A stretch of 11,383 nucleotides of DNA. Source: Hemicentrotus pulcherrimus. Its lineage: Eukaryota; Echinodermata; Echinoidea; Camarodonta; Strongylocentrotidae. Each line of letters starts with the position of its first letter. Within the stretch, counting starts at the first letter, position 1. The stretch spans positions 56,660 through 68,042 of the forward strand of contig BEXV01000772.1 in the NCBI GenBank assembly GCA_003118195.1, read 5' to 3'. Shown in pieces: positions 1 through 8,563 of this stretch. The notes under the pieces were generated by a model. It did no database searches. It was not told the origin of the DNA and saw only the letters and a program-made list of their open reading frames with translations. Made by a program: the position numbers and the translations under genes.

Positions 1-40
1 TTTCACAATGCAATCGCATGACCATAACTGGTCTTTACCT

Positions 41-109
41 TTAAAGGCATCGTTTAACAATTTTAAATATGAGATGCAAGGCCCCACGTCTTATCAGTGT
101 CTGTGATAT
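41..109 (+). repeat. Partial copy of the dispersed repeat also found at 8564
   Basis: This stretch aligns without gaps to 8564-8632, with about 10 mismatches in 69 positions (about 86% identity by hand count). It starts with TTAAAGGCATC, matching the other copy's terminal TTAAAGGGATC at 10 of 11 positions. The match breaks down after about 110, and the rest of the element is missing or too diverged to follow, apart from a weak resemblance (CTGAGACAAGGGATC) near 205-221. Confidence 0.75.
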
Positions 110-150
110 GAATATTTTTTTAAAAAGGTGAATAAATAAATGTTTAAAAA

Positions 151-166
151 GAGAGAGAGAGAGAGA
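151..166 (+). repeat. (GA)8 microsatellite
   Basis: Eight uninterrupted GA units followed by A/G-rich sequence, in the downstream flank. Confidence 0.95.
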
Positions 167-491
167 AAAGAAAAGAAAGAAGTATTCATTTTGTTTAATT
201 TCCTACTGAGACAAGGGATCAAAACGACACTTGGGAGGACAACACATATAATTAAACTTACTATCAGCACTAGTATCACCATAGAGAGTAGAAGATGAAA
301 CAGCTAAAAGTAGGAAAGAAAGGAAGAAATTATGAGCAAAGTAACTTATGACAGAAAGCAAAAAGAGATAATGGAGGAAAATAACAGAAAATATAGAAGA
401 AAATATGCCCTACTAAAGTATCTTTAAACAATGCATTCACAAAGTTTTAACTAACAAACTACATTGAAAAGTAGCTCAATTCACAACAGTC

Positions 492-497
492 TTTATT
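492..497 (-). terminator. Candidate polyadenylation signal AATAAA
   Basis: TTTATT on the + strand reads AATAAA on the minus strand. It is the first canonical hexamer downstream of the stop at 1301, giving a 3' UTR of about 800 nt. Cleavage would be expected 10-30 bases further on, near 460-482. No cDNA evidence is available. Confidence 0.4.
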
Positions 498-1300
498 GTA
501 CCCTGGTCTTATAACCAATGTCATTTTATAGTGATAACAAAAATATTTGCAAATGCTAATAGTTCAGTAACAATCATTTAATCTGACATCATTTTATACA
601 AAAATCATCCAAGTAGTATCATATTAAATGCACTAGGGTATTTCTCTTTAAATGAAACTAAAATACAATTCAAAAGAAAAAAAAGAGGACAATTTGATGA
701 AAGAAAAAACAAACTTACAATTAATATTCTCACTGGACATTCCCCACAAACCTTGAGGAAAACAAGAAGAAGAAAAGTAAATTAAACAAACTTTAAGAGA
801 TATAGACATCATCACATCATAACACTTGCATCTTGTACACTCCCAAACTTCAAGCAGAATACATGAGTTTCTTAAATGAATATAGAGCAATTATATGGAT
901 ATAATGTATGAATATTGGGTCAGCTTATCATAGCCATGCTTGAATGGAATATTTGATAAATGACGACCAAATTGATATCATTCATATATGATTTGGACAA
1001 GTTCAAACATGCTTGAATGACACTTTTGATAAATGGTATCAGTGTCATAATATGCGACATGGTTTTTTTTTGGGTGATACTGGCATCATTGGATAAATAT
1101 GGCTATATTTTGAATGGAAGGAAAATGGGTAGGGAAATGGATCATGAAAACTCAAAGTCATCTTTTTTACATGATATTGGTTGGTTTGACGTTTGGCTAG
1201 CCATTTTCAATTATCCGGGGGCTCTCCGTATCCTACAAATCAACTTTTCTAAGTTTGAGCTTGTAGCATTATTACATCAAGAACTGTTCCCATTTGCGGT
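498..1300 (-). other. Probable 3' UTR
   Basis: This AT-rich sequence lies between the stop codon and the first AATAAA on the minus strand. It holds one pair of near-identical segments (935-962 and 1008-1035) but no convincing coding exon. The small open frames here are short and compositionally unremarkable. Confidence 0.45.
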
Positions 1301-2913
1301 TTAAAACAAGGACTCACTCATGGGTTTCTCCTTGACAGTGACTTCCTCTTCAGAAGTGGACACCTCTTCTCCCTCATCATCATCATCATTATCCTCATCA
1401 TCATCATCCTCTTCTGGTGGTGGTCCACTCTGACTACCGCTCTTGAGGATCATTAGTAGATCATCCATGTTGCTGTCCTTCTGGGTGTGACGTCGGAACA
1501 GCTCTGGTTCCTTGTCCACTTCTTCAAGGGTCTCCTCACATTTAGTGGAGTACTCATCCTTGTTCTCGTCGTCTTCTTCTTTCTCTTCCTCTTCTTCTTT
1601 TTCCTCCTCCTCCTCTTCCATGTTCTCACCTTCTTCTTCCTCTTCATCATCCATCTCATCAAGGTTCTGCCCACAGAATTCACAGATATGTCCCTTAACT
1701 TCTTTTTCTTCCTCTTCTTCCTCCTCTATTTCTTCCTCTTCTTCATTGTTCGTTGCATCCAGACCACCTTTTAAGAAAGCCATGATGTCTTCCTCTTTAT
1801 CGATCTTCTTTTCTTCAATGTTTTTCTTCTTCTTTCTGGGCCAGGTGCCGAAATCAGGCTCGTCCTTCCCATGCTTCTTGTCTACTCCCTTTCCATTCTT
1901 TTGTTCAATCTTTCCATTCTTTTGTTCAATCGTTCCATTTTTCTTGTGTTCCCCGTTACATGTGTGCTTGTGATCTTTGGTCTTGAAGTTCCTTGGTAAT
2001 GAAACGCCTCCTGTTAACAGAGTCATCAGGTCATCTCCCTCGTTTGCAAAGATTTTATTCTTTGCAGTTCTATGCGGTCTTCCCTTGCCTCTACCCTTGA
2101 GGCTTCCATTCTGAATTTTATCATTCTCAAGCTCTTTCTTTTCATTCTTTTCCTCATTCAACTCATTCTTCTTTTCAATCTCGCCATTAAGCTTCGGCTC
2201 GTCTTCTTTTTGGTCTTTTACAATGTCTGTCTGCTCCTCTTCCTTCTTTGTTTCTGCGGAAGACTTCTCACTTGTTTGATCTGGTTTGATGTTATTGGTT
2301 TCCTCCACGATCTCCTCCGTTGTGATGCTCACCATGGTCTTAATACTTCTCCGTCTCTCAACAGGCTTCTTAGACGACCCTTCTTTAGAACCATTACCCT
2401 TCTCCGCTTTGGTCTCATTCTTTTTCTCTCCATTCTTCACCTTGTCATCCTTTGCAGCATCAACTGTCTCTTCACTTGTTGGTCTCTCGATAGTCACGCT
2501 ATCTGTGTCCTCCTTCGTCTTTCCAGCCGTTTTCTTCTCAGCACTCTTCTTTGCTGCATCATCTGTTTCTTTTTGTCTATCGGATGGCTTCTTGGGAACA
2601 TTAGGTTCCTTTGTCTCTTCAGATTTAGTTGCCTTAGGAGTCCTTGTTACCACAACTGCCTGATTCTGTTCATCCTCATTCTCGACTGATCTTCTACAGT
2701 TGGTCTCTTCATTTTTCATCCTTGATGACAACCCTCCACGAAGTAATGCCATGACGTCATCCCCATCATCCTCCTCCTCCTCTCTCTTCTTCTGTGGTGA
2801 AAGTTGTGCCTTCCTCTCGTACTGTTTCCTTCTCCTCGCTGGAGAGGGCCAGGTACCATAGCTCTTCTCCTCTCCGTTCTCTTTGCCTACTTTCAACACC
2901 GGTCTGAGACGAT
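1301..2913 (-). CDS. Terminal coding exon: charged tail with four DAD/WH2-like motifs (formin-like?)
   Basis: The exon starts at the acceptor CTCAAG|AT. The two leading bases complete a codon with the single G left by the previous exon, giving Asp, and it reads 537 codons to a TAA at 1301-1303. Another AG 8 bases further in breaks the frame. In order from the exon start it shows: a GTWP box followed by a basic run; motif 1 (DDVMALLRGGL, 2720-2764); a long Lys/Glu-rich disordered stretch; an AT-hook-like basic patch (RGKGRPHR); motif 2 (DDLMTLLTGGV, 1982-2038); a small EQKNGKI tandem repeat; a second GTWP box with a basic run; motif 3 (EDIMAFLKGGL, 1745-1795); Glu-rich tracts around one CxxC (GHICEFCG); motif 4 (MDDLLMILKSG, 1418-1474); an Asp-rich tract; and the C-terminus MSESLF. 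Motif 4 is close in pattern to the formin Diaphanous autoregulatory domain, which holds formins inactive by binding the N-terminal inhibitory domain and can bind actin. No FH2 domain lies in the window, so the family is an inference. The coding call itself is strong. Confidence 0.85.
1418..1474 (-). other. DAD/WH2-like motif 4
   Basis: Encodes SNMDDLLMILKSGSQSGPP, preceded by a basic FRRHTQK. The core M-D-x-L-L-x-x-L-x-S-G matches the general pattern of the formin Diaphanous autoregulatory domain (M-D-x-L-L-x-x-L-x-x-G). It is the best match of the four copies and, like a true DAD, lies near the protein's C-terminus. An Asp-rich tract follows directly, where known DADs usually have a basic stretch, so the match is imperfect. 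Confidence 0.45.
1673..1684 (-). other. Single CxxC motif between acidic tracts
   Basis: Encodes C-E-F-C within GHICEFCGQNLDEM. The only other nearby cysteines are isolated, one in HTCNGEH upstream and one in STKCEET downstream, so no obvious second CxxC completes a zinc site. It stands out as a hydrophobic, Cys-bearing island inside otherwise Glu-rich sequence, which suggests it is conserved for binding a metal or partner. Confidence 0.5.
1891..1931 (-). repeat. Coding tandem duplication, 21-bp period
   Basis: A 20-base sequence at 1891-1910 recurs exactly at 1912-1931, offset by 21 bases. It encodes two successive copies of a seven-residue unit (IEQKNGK, IEQKNGK). A third, degraded copy may follow on the protein side. 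The duplication is in frame and looks recent. Confidence 0.85.
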
Positions 2914-3945
2914 CTTGAGGAACAAGGATGGAATGGAATATGAATATCATGTTGGAATGAAACTCGGGTGTGGTAGTGGTGTGAAGGTATCGCAGCAAAG
3001 CATGCTTTCATTCTCTGTAGGTTGATATCTCACTGCAAGCTGCAACATATACTAATACTACACAGTAACATCATCAAAGATGCGAGCAGACATAATGCTG
3101 AATGCTCTAAACATTCATATTACATTGAAAATTCACAGCAGACTTTTACAGACTTTAAAACCAGTACATCTAAAATAAACTATCTGTCATACACAATACG
3201 TTATTACTGCTTAGTATGGACTGAGCAAGTATGTACTATTAAAACAAATTACCTAGATAATTAGCTAGTAATCATACTGTATAAATTTTAACTTGTTAAG
3301 TTTATTATGTCATGCTTTCATTTTCATCCACAGAACCTAATCATCAAAGTTTTAATAAGATGTCATTTCTTTTGAGTTATTTTATGTTAGTCTTACTTTT
3401 AAAGTCCTCCCCAATATTGATATACATGTTGACTCATCTAAATTCCATATTTTTGTGAGCATGCATCTCATCTGCCAGGGTAACAATATATTTACATCAA
3501 TACTTTGAGTTATTGTTTTCTTTTTATAAATATTACTGATTATAATTCAAGCAAAAACAATGTCATGTTAGTTTCAGAATTCATCACAACTGGTAAGCAC
3601 TGTCATTACTACTAGGAATGGATGAGAATTACAGGTACATAGATCTTCATTAAACACACCATGCATGGTTACAGGACAAAGGAATATCAATTTATAGTCA
3701 TCTATACTTTCAGTTGTTTTGTTTTCTTTAAAAATAAAAAAAAATTGAGTATGGTTCAAGCAAGAACAATTTTTTTTTTTTTTTTTCAATTCTTTGAGTA
3801 ACACAATTTCTGGATTTGTTTTATCATTTCTCTGGAAAGATACCAGAAAACAATCAAGTTTTAGCCATTTGTGAAAAAGAGCATTTTGATCAGCCTTTGA
3901 GTTCCAATTCCAAAATCCTGTACCACATGAACACACATTCAATAC
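2914..3945 (-). other. Intron between the two largest exons
   Basis: A phase-1 intron with donor GTATTG at 3945-3940 and acceptor AAG ending at 2914. It contains a 17-base T run (3770-3786, poly-A in the transcript) and an AATAAA on the minus strand at 3301-3306. No further exon is convincing. Confidence 0.7.
3770..3786 (+). repeat. T17 homopolymer
   Basis: A run of 17 T on the + strand, preceded by an A-rich stretch near 3733-3744. It lies in an intron. Confidence 0.9.
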
Positions 3946-4536
3946 CTCCACCAGAATTGTCATCCTTTGTGTTGTCATGGCAACAATCATCTTCCGGTGT
4001 GGCTTCATCTTCCTCCACATCGCCTTCAGCATCTTCATTTTCACTCTCCTTCTTGCCATCAATATTTTGGTCTTGGGTTTCATCATCTTCACCATCACCA
4101 TCTTCATCATCATCTTCATCATTAACATTGTCATCATCTTTATCTTCATCTTCAACTTCGTGAGGAGGAAGTGTAACTTCATCCTCATCACGACATAGTT
4201 TCTCTTTAGGATCAGCTTCCTCATCTTCATCTTCATGACCAGTTTTCAACTTTTCATGATCATCATCAAAACTCTCCTCTTTGTTGGTATTTTCATCACT
4301 TTCTTTGTTGCCATGACAACTACCAGGATCACAATTCTGGTGCTTATTTCCCTCTTCCTGATTCTCCCTTTCCATGCTCTCTATGTGCTCTACTGCATTC
4401 TGGGTAATATGCTGGTCATCAGGTGACCAAGGTGGCTTGGAGACATGGCCATCTGTTGGACTTGTTGCCAAGGCGACAGAAGGCGACCTTGGTCCAAGCA
4501 TTACAAACTCGCAAGCATCACTAGAATTGTTGTCAT
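3946..4536 (-). CDS. Internal exon: Asp/Glu-rich acidic region
   Basis: The acceptor is TTTGTTGCCCAG|AT with a good pyrimidine tract, and the donor is GGTGGAG|GTATTG. The exon is 591 nt, phase 1 on both sides. It begins with a short ordered-looking segment (DACEFVMLGPRSPSVALATS), then a Pro/Ser-containing linker (KPPWSPDD). The rest is a strongly acidic stretch of roughly 120 residues rich in Asp, Glu, Asn, Lys and His, with runs such as NDEDDDEDGDGEDD. Scattered cysteines (CDPGSC, DDCCHD) show no clear metal-binding spacing. SP dipeptides near the start could be proline-directed phosphorylation sites, which is inference. Acidic tracts of this kind occur in many unrelated proteins and do not identify a family. 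If the donor is not used, the frame runs on to a stop at 3890-3892. Confidence 0.8.
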
Positions 4537-5375
4537 CTGGGCAACAAATTCATTTCAAATAAAACAAATAAAATAAATAATAATGCCTTCAGTAAATCTG
4601 AATCTAAATAAACTCTCCTGAATCAGATCACTCAATTGATTGTTGTAAAAAAAAAAAAAATATCAACCTCCGAGGAGCATTTTACTAACTTTTTGCTTTC
4701 GATAGTTCCTAAAACATGCTCATGGATGCAGATTCAATAAGATTTAAGACTATATTGTGCACAATGCATTGCTACCATGCTTGTATATTTTTCCCAATCA
4801 TTTCATTCACATAGCATGTATACTATTCAGACAACATCAATTGTGCTCTCACAAGAAACGTTGCTCTTAAAAAGAGTTATAGGAAATCTTCAAGTTATTC
4901 AAATTGAAGAAAAAAGGGTTCATAGAAAGTTGTTAGCCATATACATATAATATCCCTTATCAACATTCATAGAGAAATTGGATTATACAAGAGTGAAGAG
5001 ATAAAAACTTAATATGTATAATAAACCCCAAAGCAATGCGTTAAGTAAGCAAATTTAATACAAAGTGTGAAATACGTGAAATACATTTTTAAAATATGGT
5101 ATAGCATTCTAATGTTTGATTGTTAGTTTCCTTATGGAACAGGGACTTCTCCAATCTAGATTTATATATATATTATTACAGAACATGTAACAATTAGCAT
5201 TCCAATTAAACTGCTCAAGTTTAGATATATACATCAAGTTTGAATGCATGTGTTTTTATTTAATTCCTCCTCAATCCATTGTTCATAAGAAAAGAAGTTT
5301 CTCACATTCCTACATATCAGATTCGAGCAAAGGTATACTGGTATAAACACAAGATCACACAGCACGCTCACTTAC
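4537..5375 (-). other. Intron
   Basis: A phase-1 intron with donor GTAAGT and acceptor CCCAG. AT-rich; apart from the A14 run I see no feature in it. Confidence 0.6.
4647..4660 (+). repeat. A14 homopolymer
   Basis: A run of 14 A in the intron between 4537 and 5375. No retrogene-like coding sequence is attached to it. Confidence 0.9.
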
Positions 5376-5438
5376 TGCGAGATGAAGACTGGCTGGATGA
5401 AGAATCTGATGATTGATTCTTGTCATTTCTAAGAGGAT
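5376..5438 (-). CDS. Small internal exon: Ser-rich linker
   Basis: This 63-nt exon encodes 21 residues, including the joined first codon: DPLRNDKNQSSDSSSSQSSSR. The donor CGCA|GTAAGTGA is a strong match to the consensus. The acceptor AAACCAAAG|AT has a weak pyrimidine tract, which could favour regulated inclusion. Both ends are phase 1, so skipping it would keep the frame. It is supported by open frame, matching phase with both neighbours and the strong donor, not by recognised homology. The sequence reads as a flexible, possibly phosphorylated spacer. Confidence 0.6.
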
Positions 5439-7101
5439 CTTTGGTTTTAACAATTAGGGTCACAGAGATACAAAACAAAGAAAACAATCAAATATACTCA
5501 TTCTAAATGACTTCATGGTCTACTTTTAAAATAAAAGCTTTTCCTAGATGCAGAGCTGCTCAATTTAAACAAAATTGTACATAAGATCATTTTCTTTTCA
5601 ATCTATCCAAGCATATACAACTTTGCCGACCATATCGTGAATGGTGATCTAATTCAAAATTAAAATTATCAGAGTTTGAATCACCATCAAAGTTTGAGAA
5701 GAAAAGAATGCACGTTCATGTTAAGTACGATCATTTCAATAAACAGTGCTCAGAGAAAGAAAGAAAATACTGTCAAGAAGAGCATTTTCGAAAGAATAGT
5801 GATAGAGTGATATAAATACATCAAGAATTGTTCATCACATTTCACTTTCTCAAGAATGCTGTGATAGATAACTGCATCAGAAGGGAGGTTTAAAAAAAGA
5901 GACAGATGTGAAACACCAAACAAATCAACGCACATTACACCATAAAAAGCCGAAAGCCAAATCATGCTGCCACTCAAGTGAAGGCAAAACAAAGTGAAGC
6001 AAGCTCCAGGACTAAACGATCAATAAATAGACATATATCATGCTGTAAACACACCATGACAAAGCATTGATTTGTTTTTCTTTGAAATTCAATTGGTGCT
6101 TGTAGTATAAATGCTTGCTGTGAACAAACAAAACTCATGTATTCAATGGCAATCGTTTCATACCTTAAAATTCATATCAAGAGGAAAAGAAACGTTTTTA
6201 TCTTTTATGGAGTGATCCAAAGACTTTAAAAAAAGGAAAGAGTTTTCACATGAATAAAGCAATTTTAAAAAAGAAATTGTTATCAAGAACAATAACCTTA
6301 AAGCAGAAATGAAAATAATTTTGTATTAATGAAAACGTTACCAAACATCAACTGACTGGTTGTTGCAAAATGGGTAATCACACAACAGTTATTTAAACAT
6401 TCAGGACATGAAAGACTCAGACTTGAAAATCGCATGCTCATCTGTAAAAAAACAAGAAACTTGGTTATTAGTTTGTGATGTCAGTCAAACATTAAAATAT
6501 CTGCAGTCAGTTTTGACAGAAGGGAATCATATGGAAAGTTAAATATAGTTTTTTTGTGTGTGATCTTACAAAACAAGTCTAGACTCTGTAGCCTGACACA
6601 TGTGCTTGATTAGTGACATACATGTGCATACAGACATACAGACAGTTAGACAATCTAAATATTATGAATGGTGGTCCCGATTTCAATGAAAATCAGATGA
6701 TCTGAAACTACATCCCGTTATTCATTTTCTCTGGTGTATAAGGATGAGAGTTGAAGACTCCCTGGTAAATACAAGTGTTGAACAACTGCATGCATTCATG
6801 TAGATCTTGATGTACATTTTTAAAAAGAATGAACAAAATGAAAGTTATTAGTGTGAAACTCATAAGGTGATGTCGATAACAATGTCGTCAGTGAAATTAA
6901 CTACGATTGATAACTACATATAGATTCACTGAATTCCACAAAGTGATGGATTCAATACAGGATTCAAAACATTATGGTAGTCAAAACAAACATGAAGTTT
7001 CTGAAACATGAAAGGATGGGGTCCATATCTTAACATCATGAGAGGGGTGGTGAGGGGTGGGGCACTTGCAGGGATGGGGTAGGGTGGGGCAGTCTTTGTA
7101 C
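5439..7101 (-). other. Intron
   Basis: A phase-1 intron of about 1.66 kb with donor GTACAAAG and acceptor CCAAAG. It is AT-rich except for the G-rich (+ strand) segment next to its donor at about 7043-7089. No additional exon is convincing; the short open frame at 5750-5992 is likely chance. Confidence 0.6.
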
Positions 7102-7122
7102 CTGATTGGGGGGTTTGAGGGG
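7043..7122 (+). other. G-tract cluster with quadruplex potential, overlapping a splice donor
   Basis: The + strand carries many G runs of three to six bases with short loops: 7043-7046, 7053-7056, 7058-7062, 7071-7073, 7075-7079, 7082-7084, 7086-7089, 7108-7113 and 7118-7122. The minus-strand transcript is correspondingly C-rich. The cluster flanks the donor at 7101. Confidence 0.7.
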
Positions 7123-7212
7123 AAGCGCTGAGGATATCAGCCGCACTCTCTTCTTTTACAACGGCTCGGATGGATAACTTGTGTCGCTTTTTGGGTGCTG
7201 CAGTCTGATCAC
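7102..7212 (-). CDS. Small internal exon: basic NLS-like patch and Ala/Ser/Pro linker
   Basis: This 111-nt exon encodes 36 whole codons plus split codons at both ends. The acceptor is CTCCATTGTAG|GT and the donor AATCAG|GTACAAAG. Near its start (7178-7195) it encodes PKKRHK followed by LSIRAVVKEE, a basic cluster resembling a monopartite nuclear localisation signal. The arrangement of a basic patch followed by a helix ending in ADILSA loosely echoes the basic-plus-motif modules of the last exon. The second half (SASPQTPQS) looks like a flexible linker with an SP and a TP site. Both ends are phase 1, so it could be skipped without a frameshift. The donor lies within a strongly G-rich region of the + strand. 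The function is not recognised from sequence. Confidence 0.7.
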
Positions 7213-7784
7213 CTACAATGGAGGAATTGTTAAAATCTCTGAATCTGAATGATAGTTGGTCTTGAATCACCTTGAATATGTCAAAATGAGTGAATGATTA
7301 AGAAACTAAGTTTCTCTCTATTACATGACTTGAAAAACTCTTCAGGAAGACCAACAAACACTTAAATCACTCACTGACTTAACATGTGGATTCTTTCAGG
7401 TATCACTTAGAATGCAAATCATGAAATGATTTTCCTTTTTTTTATCACTTGACAGTTAACATACATACAAAACACATCCTGTTAATACCACAGAAAAATC
7501 TAATTTTACCAGACACAGATAATTACTGTATATATTTCATATATCATCACAGCTGCCAAACACATTTTTCTCATGAAGGCAAAGATGTTTGAATCTTCTT
7601 TTTGAATGAGATAAAGCTGTGACAATTCATGAATCACTAAGTGTTGATAAAAAAAAAACAGAATAGCAGGAATAATGGTATAAACCAGACTTCCTTGGTT
7701 TAATTCTTAGTTTGATTTGATATAAACAACTGGTAAGATTCAATAAACAATACAAAATGACACAGAAAAGACCTGAAGACATGA

Positions 7785-8225
7785 CTTGACAGATAAAAGT
7801 AGAGTTTGAAAAGTAAGAGATATAGGAAGATTAAAAGGAGAGACAAAATGAAGATGAATTAAGGAAGGTGAAAAAAGAAGGATGAATCATTACCACAAGA
7901 AAATATAAGAGGATAGAGAGAAGAAATGGGAAAGAAATGGAGCAGGACAAGAAAAGACAGAGAGAGGAGATTAGGATAAAAGCATAGAGACAAAAAGATG
8001 AAAAGAGAGAAGAACAAAGAGAGACAGACAAGAGAAAAAGAGAGATAGGAGATGTATGAAGGCAAAGATAAAAGATGGAGCAGTGACAGAATTAAAATGA
8101 GAAAAGCAAAAGGAGGATTGGAGAAGAAAAGAAAAGAAGAATTACAGGGAGAGATTTGCGGAGACAGAAGTAAAGAATCAGATGGGAATAAGATTAAAAA
8201 GTAAGAAGGAAAGAAGAGAATAGGG
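7785..8225 (+). repeat. Purine-rich low-complexity tract
   Basis: About 440 bases of A/G-dominated sequence on the + strand, with many AGAGA, GGAAG and AAAAGA words and few pyrimidines. It looks like a decayed GA/GAAA satellite. The long Ser/Phe/Leu-rich minus-strand frames over it are compositional artefacts. Confidence 0.75.
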
Positions 8226-8563
8226 AAGAGAGAAACCTATTTCACGAGAGACACAAGACATGACAAGGTACAAATTAGAGGTTGAGCCCAGACTTTGAGA
8301 AGAACATAGCTGGTAACAAATGTCAAGCACACAAAACACAGACAGACTAGATCCGTTGTGATTTGTGTACAGGAAGAACAGATGAATGTGTCTTTGTAAA
8401 TGGCTTTGACATGACACGTCTCTCAATAAATTCTTCCGGAAGGACTTGTTTATAGCCTGAATTCCCCAAGCCTGGGGTTTCCCTTGTTTGCCATACAACA
8501 TGGTATGTTGCTACAAAGACAACATCAAATATGTCTGGGCTCCCTTCTTCCAGTCACCCATCT

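Noticed and set aside
1017..1304. 95-residue + strand open frame just beyond the stop codon
   Set aside because: Within the probable 3' UTR, ordinary chance length for AT-rich DNA, no domain recognised.
1487..1973. Long + strand open frames rich in Ser or Phe/Leu
   Set aside because: They are the antisense of the Glu/Lys-rich coding exon; GAA/GAG codons read backwards give Ser/Phe/Leu runs.
2072..2689. 205-residue + strand open frame (and an overlapping 125-residue one)
   Set aside because: Lies entirely opposite the terminal exon, has Leu/Phe-rich composition typical of antisense to charged sequence, and lacks splice or family support.
2751..2760. ATGACGTCAT, a perfect CRE-type palindrome
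   Set aside because: It lies inside coding sequence and is explained by the codons for Asp-Asp-Val-Met of motif 1.
2903..2906. Alternative acceptor CTCAG 8 bases inside the last exon
   Set aside because: It would put the exon out of phase with the upstream exon; the AAG at 2914-2916 keeps the frame.
3816..4163. Ser-rich + strand open frame
   Set aside because: Antisense shadow of the acidic exon.
3574..4236. 220-residue minus-strand open frame rich in Met/Lys
   Set aside because: A different frame across the acidic exon; the Met/Lys runs come from shifted GAT/GAA repeats. The other frame has matching splice phases at both ends.
5750..5992. 80-residue minus-strand open frame in an intron
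   Set aside because: Short, no recognisable motif, and no convincing flanking splice sites.
7831..8065. Two hydrophobic Ser/Leu/Phe minus-strand open frames that look like membrane proteins
   Set aside because: Purely a result of reading the purine-rich tract from the opposite strand.
8178..8501. 107-residue minus-strand open frame in the long intron
   Set aside because: No splice signals with matching phase, no recognised motif, and part of it overlaps the purine-rich tract.
8461..8512. Small palindromes (CCCCAAGCCTGGGG, CAACATGGTATGTTG)
   Set aside because: Short and imperfect, not associated with any RNA gene or element boundary; expected by chance in this length.
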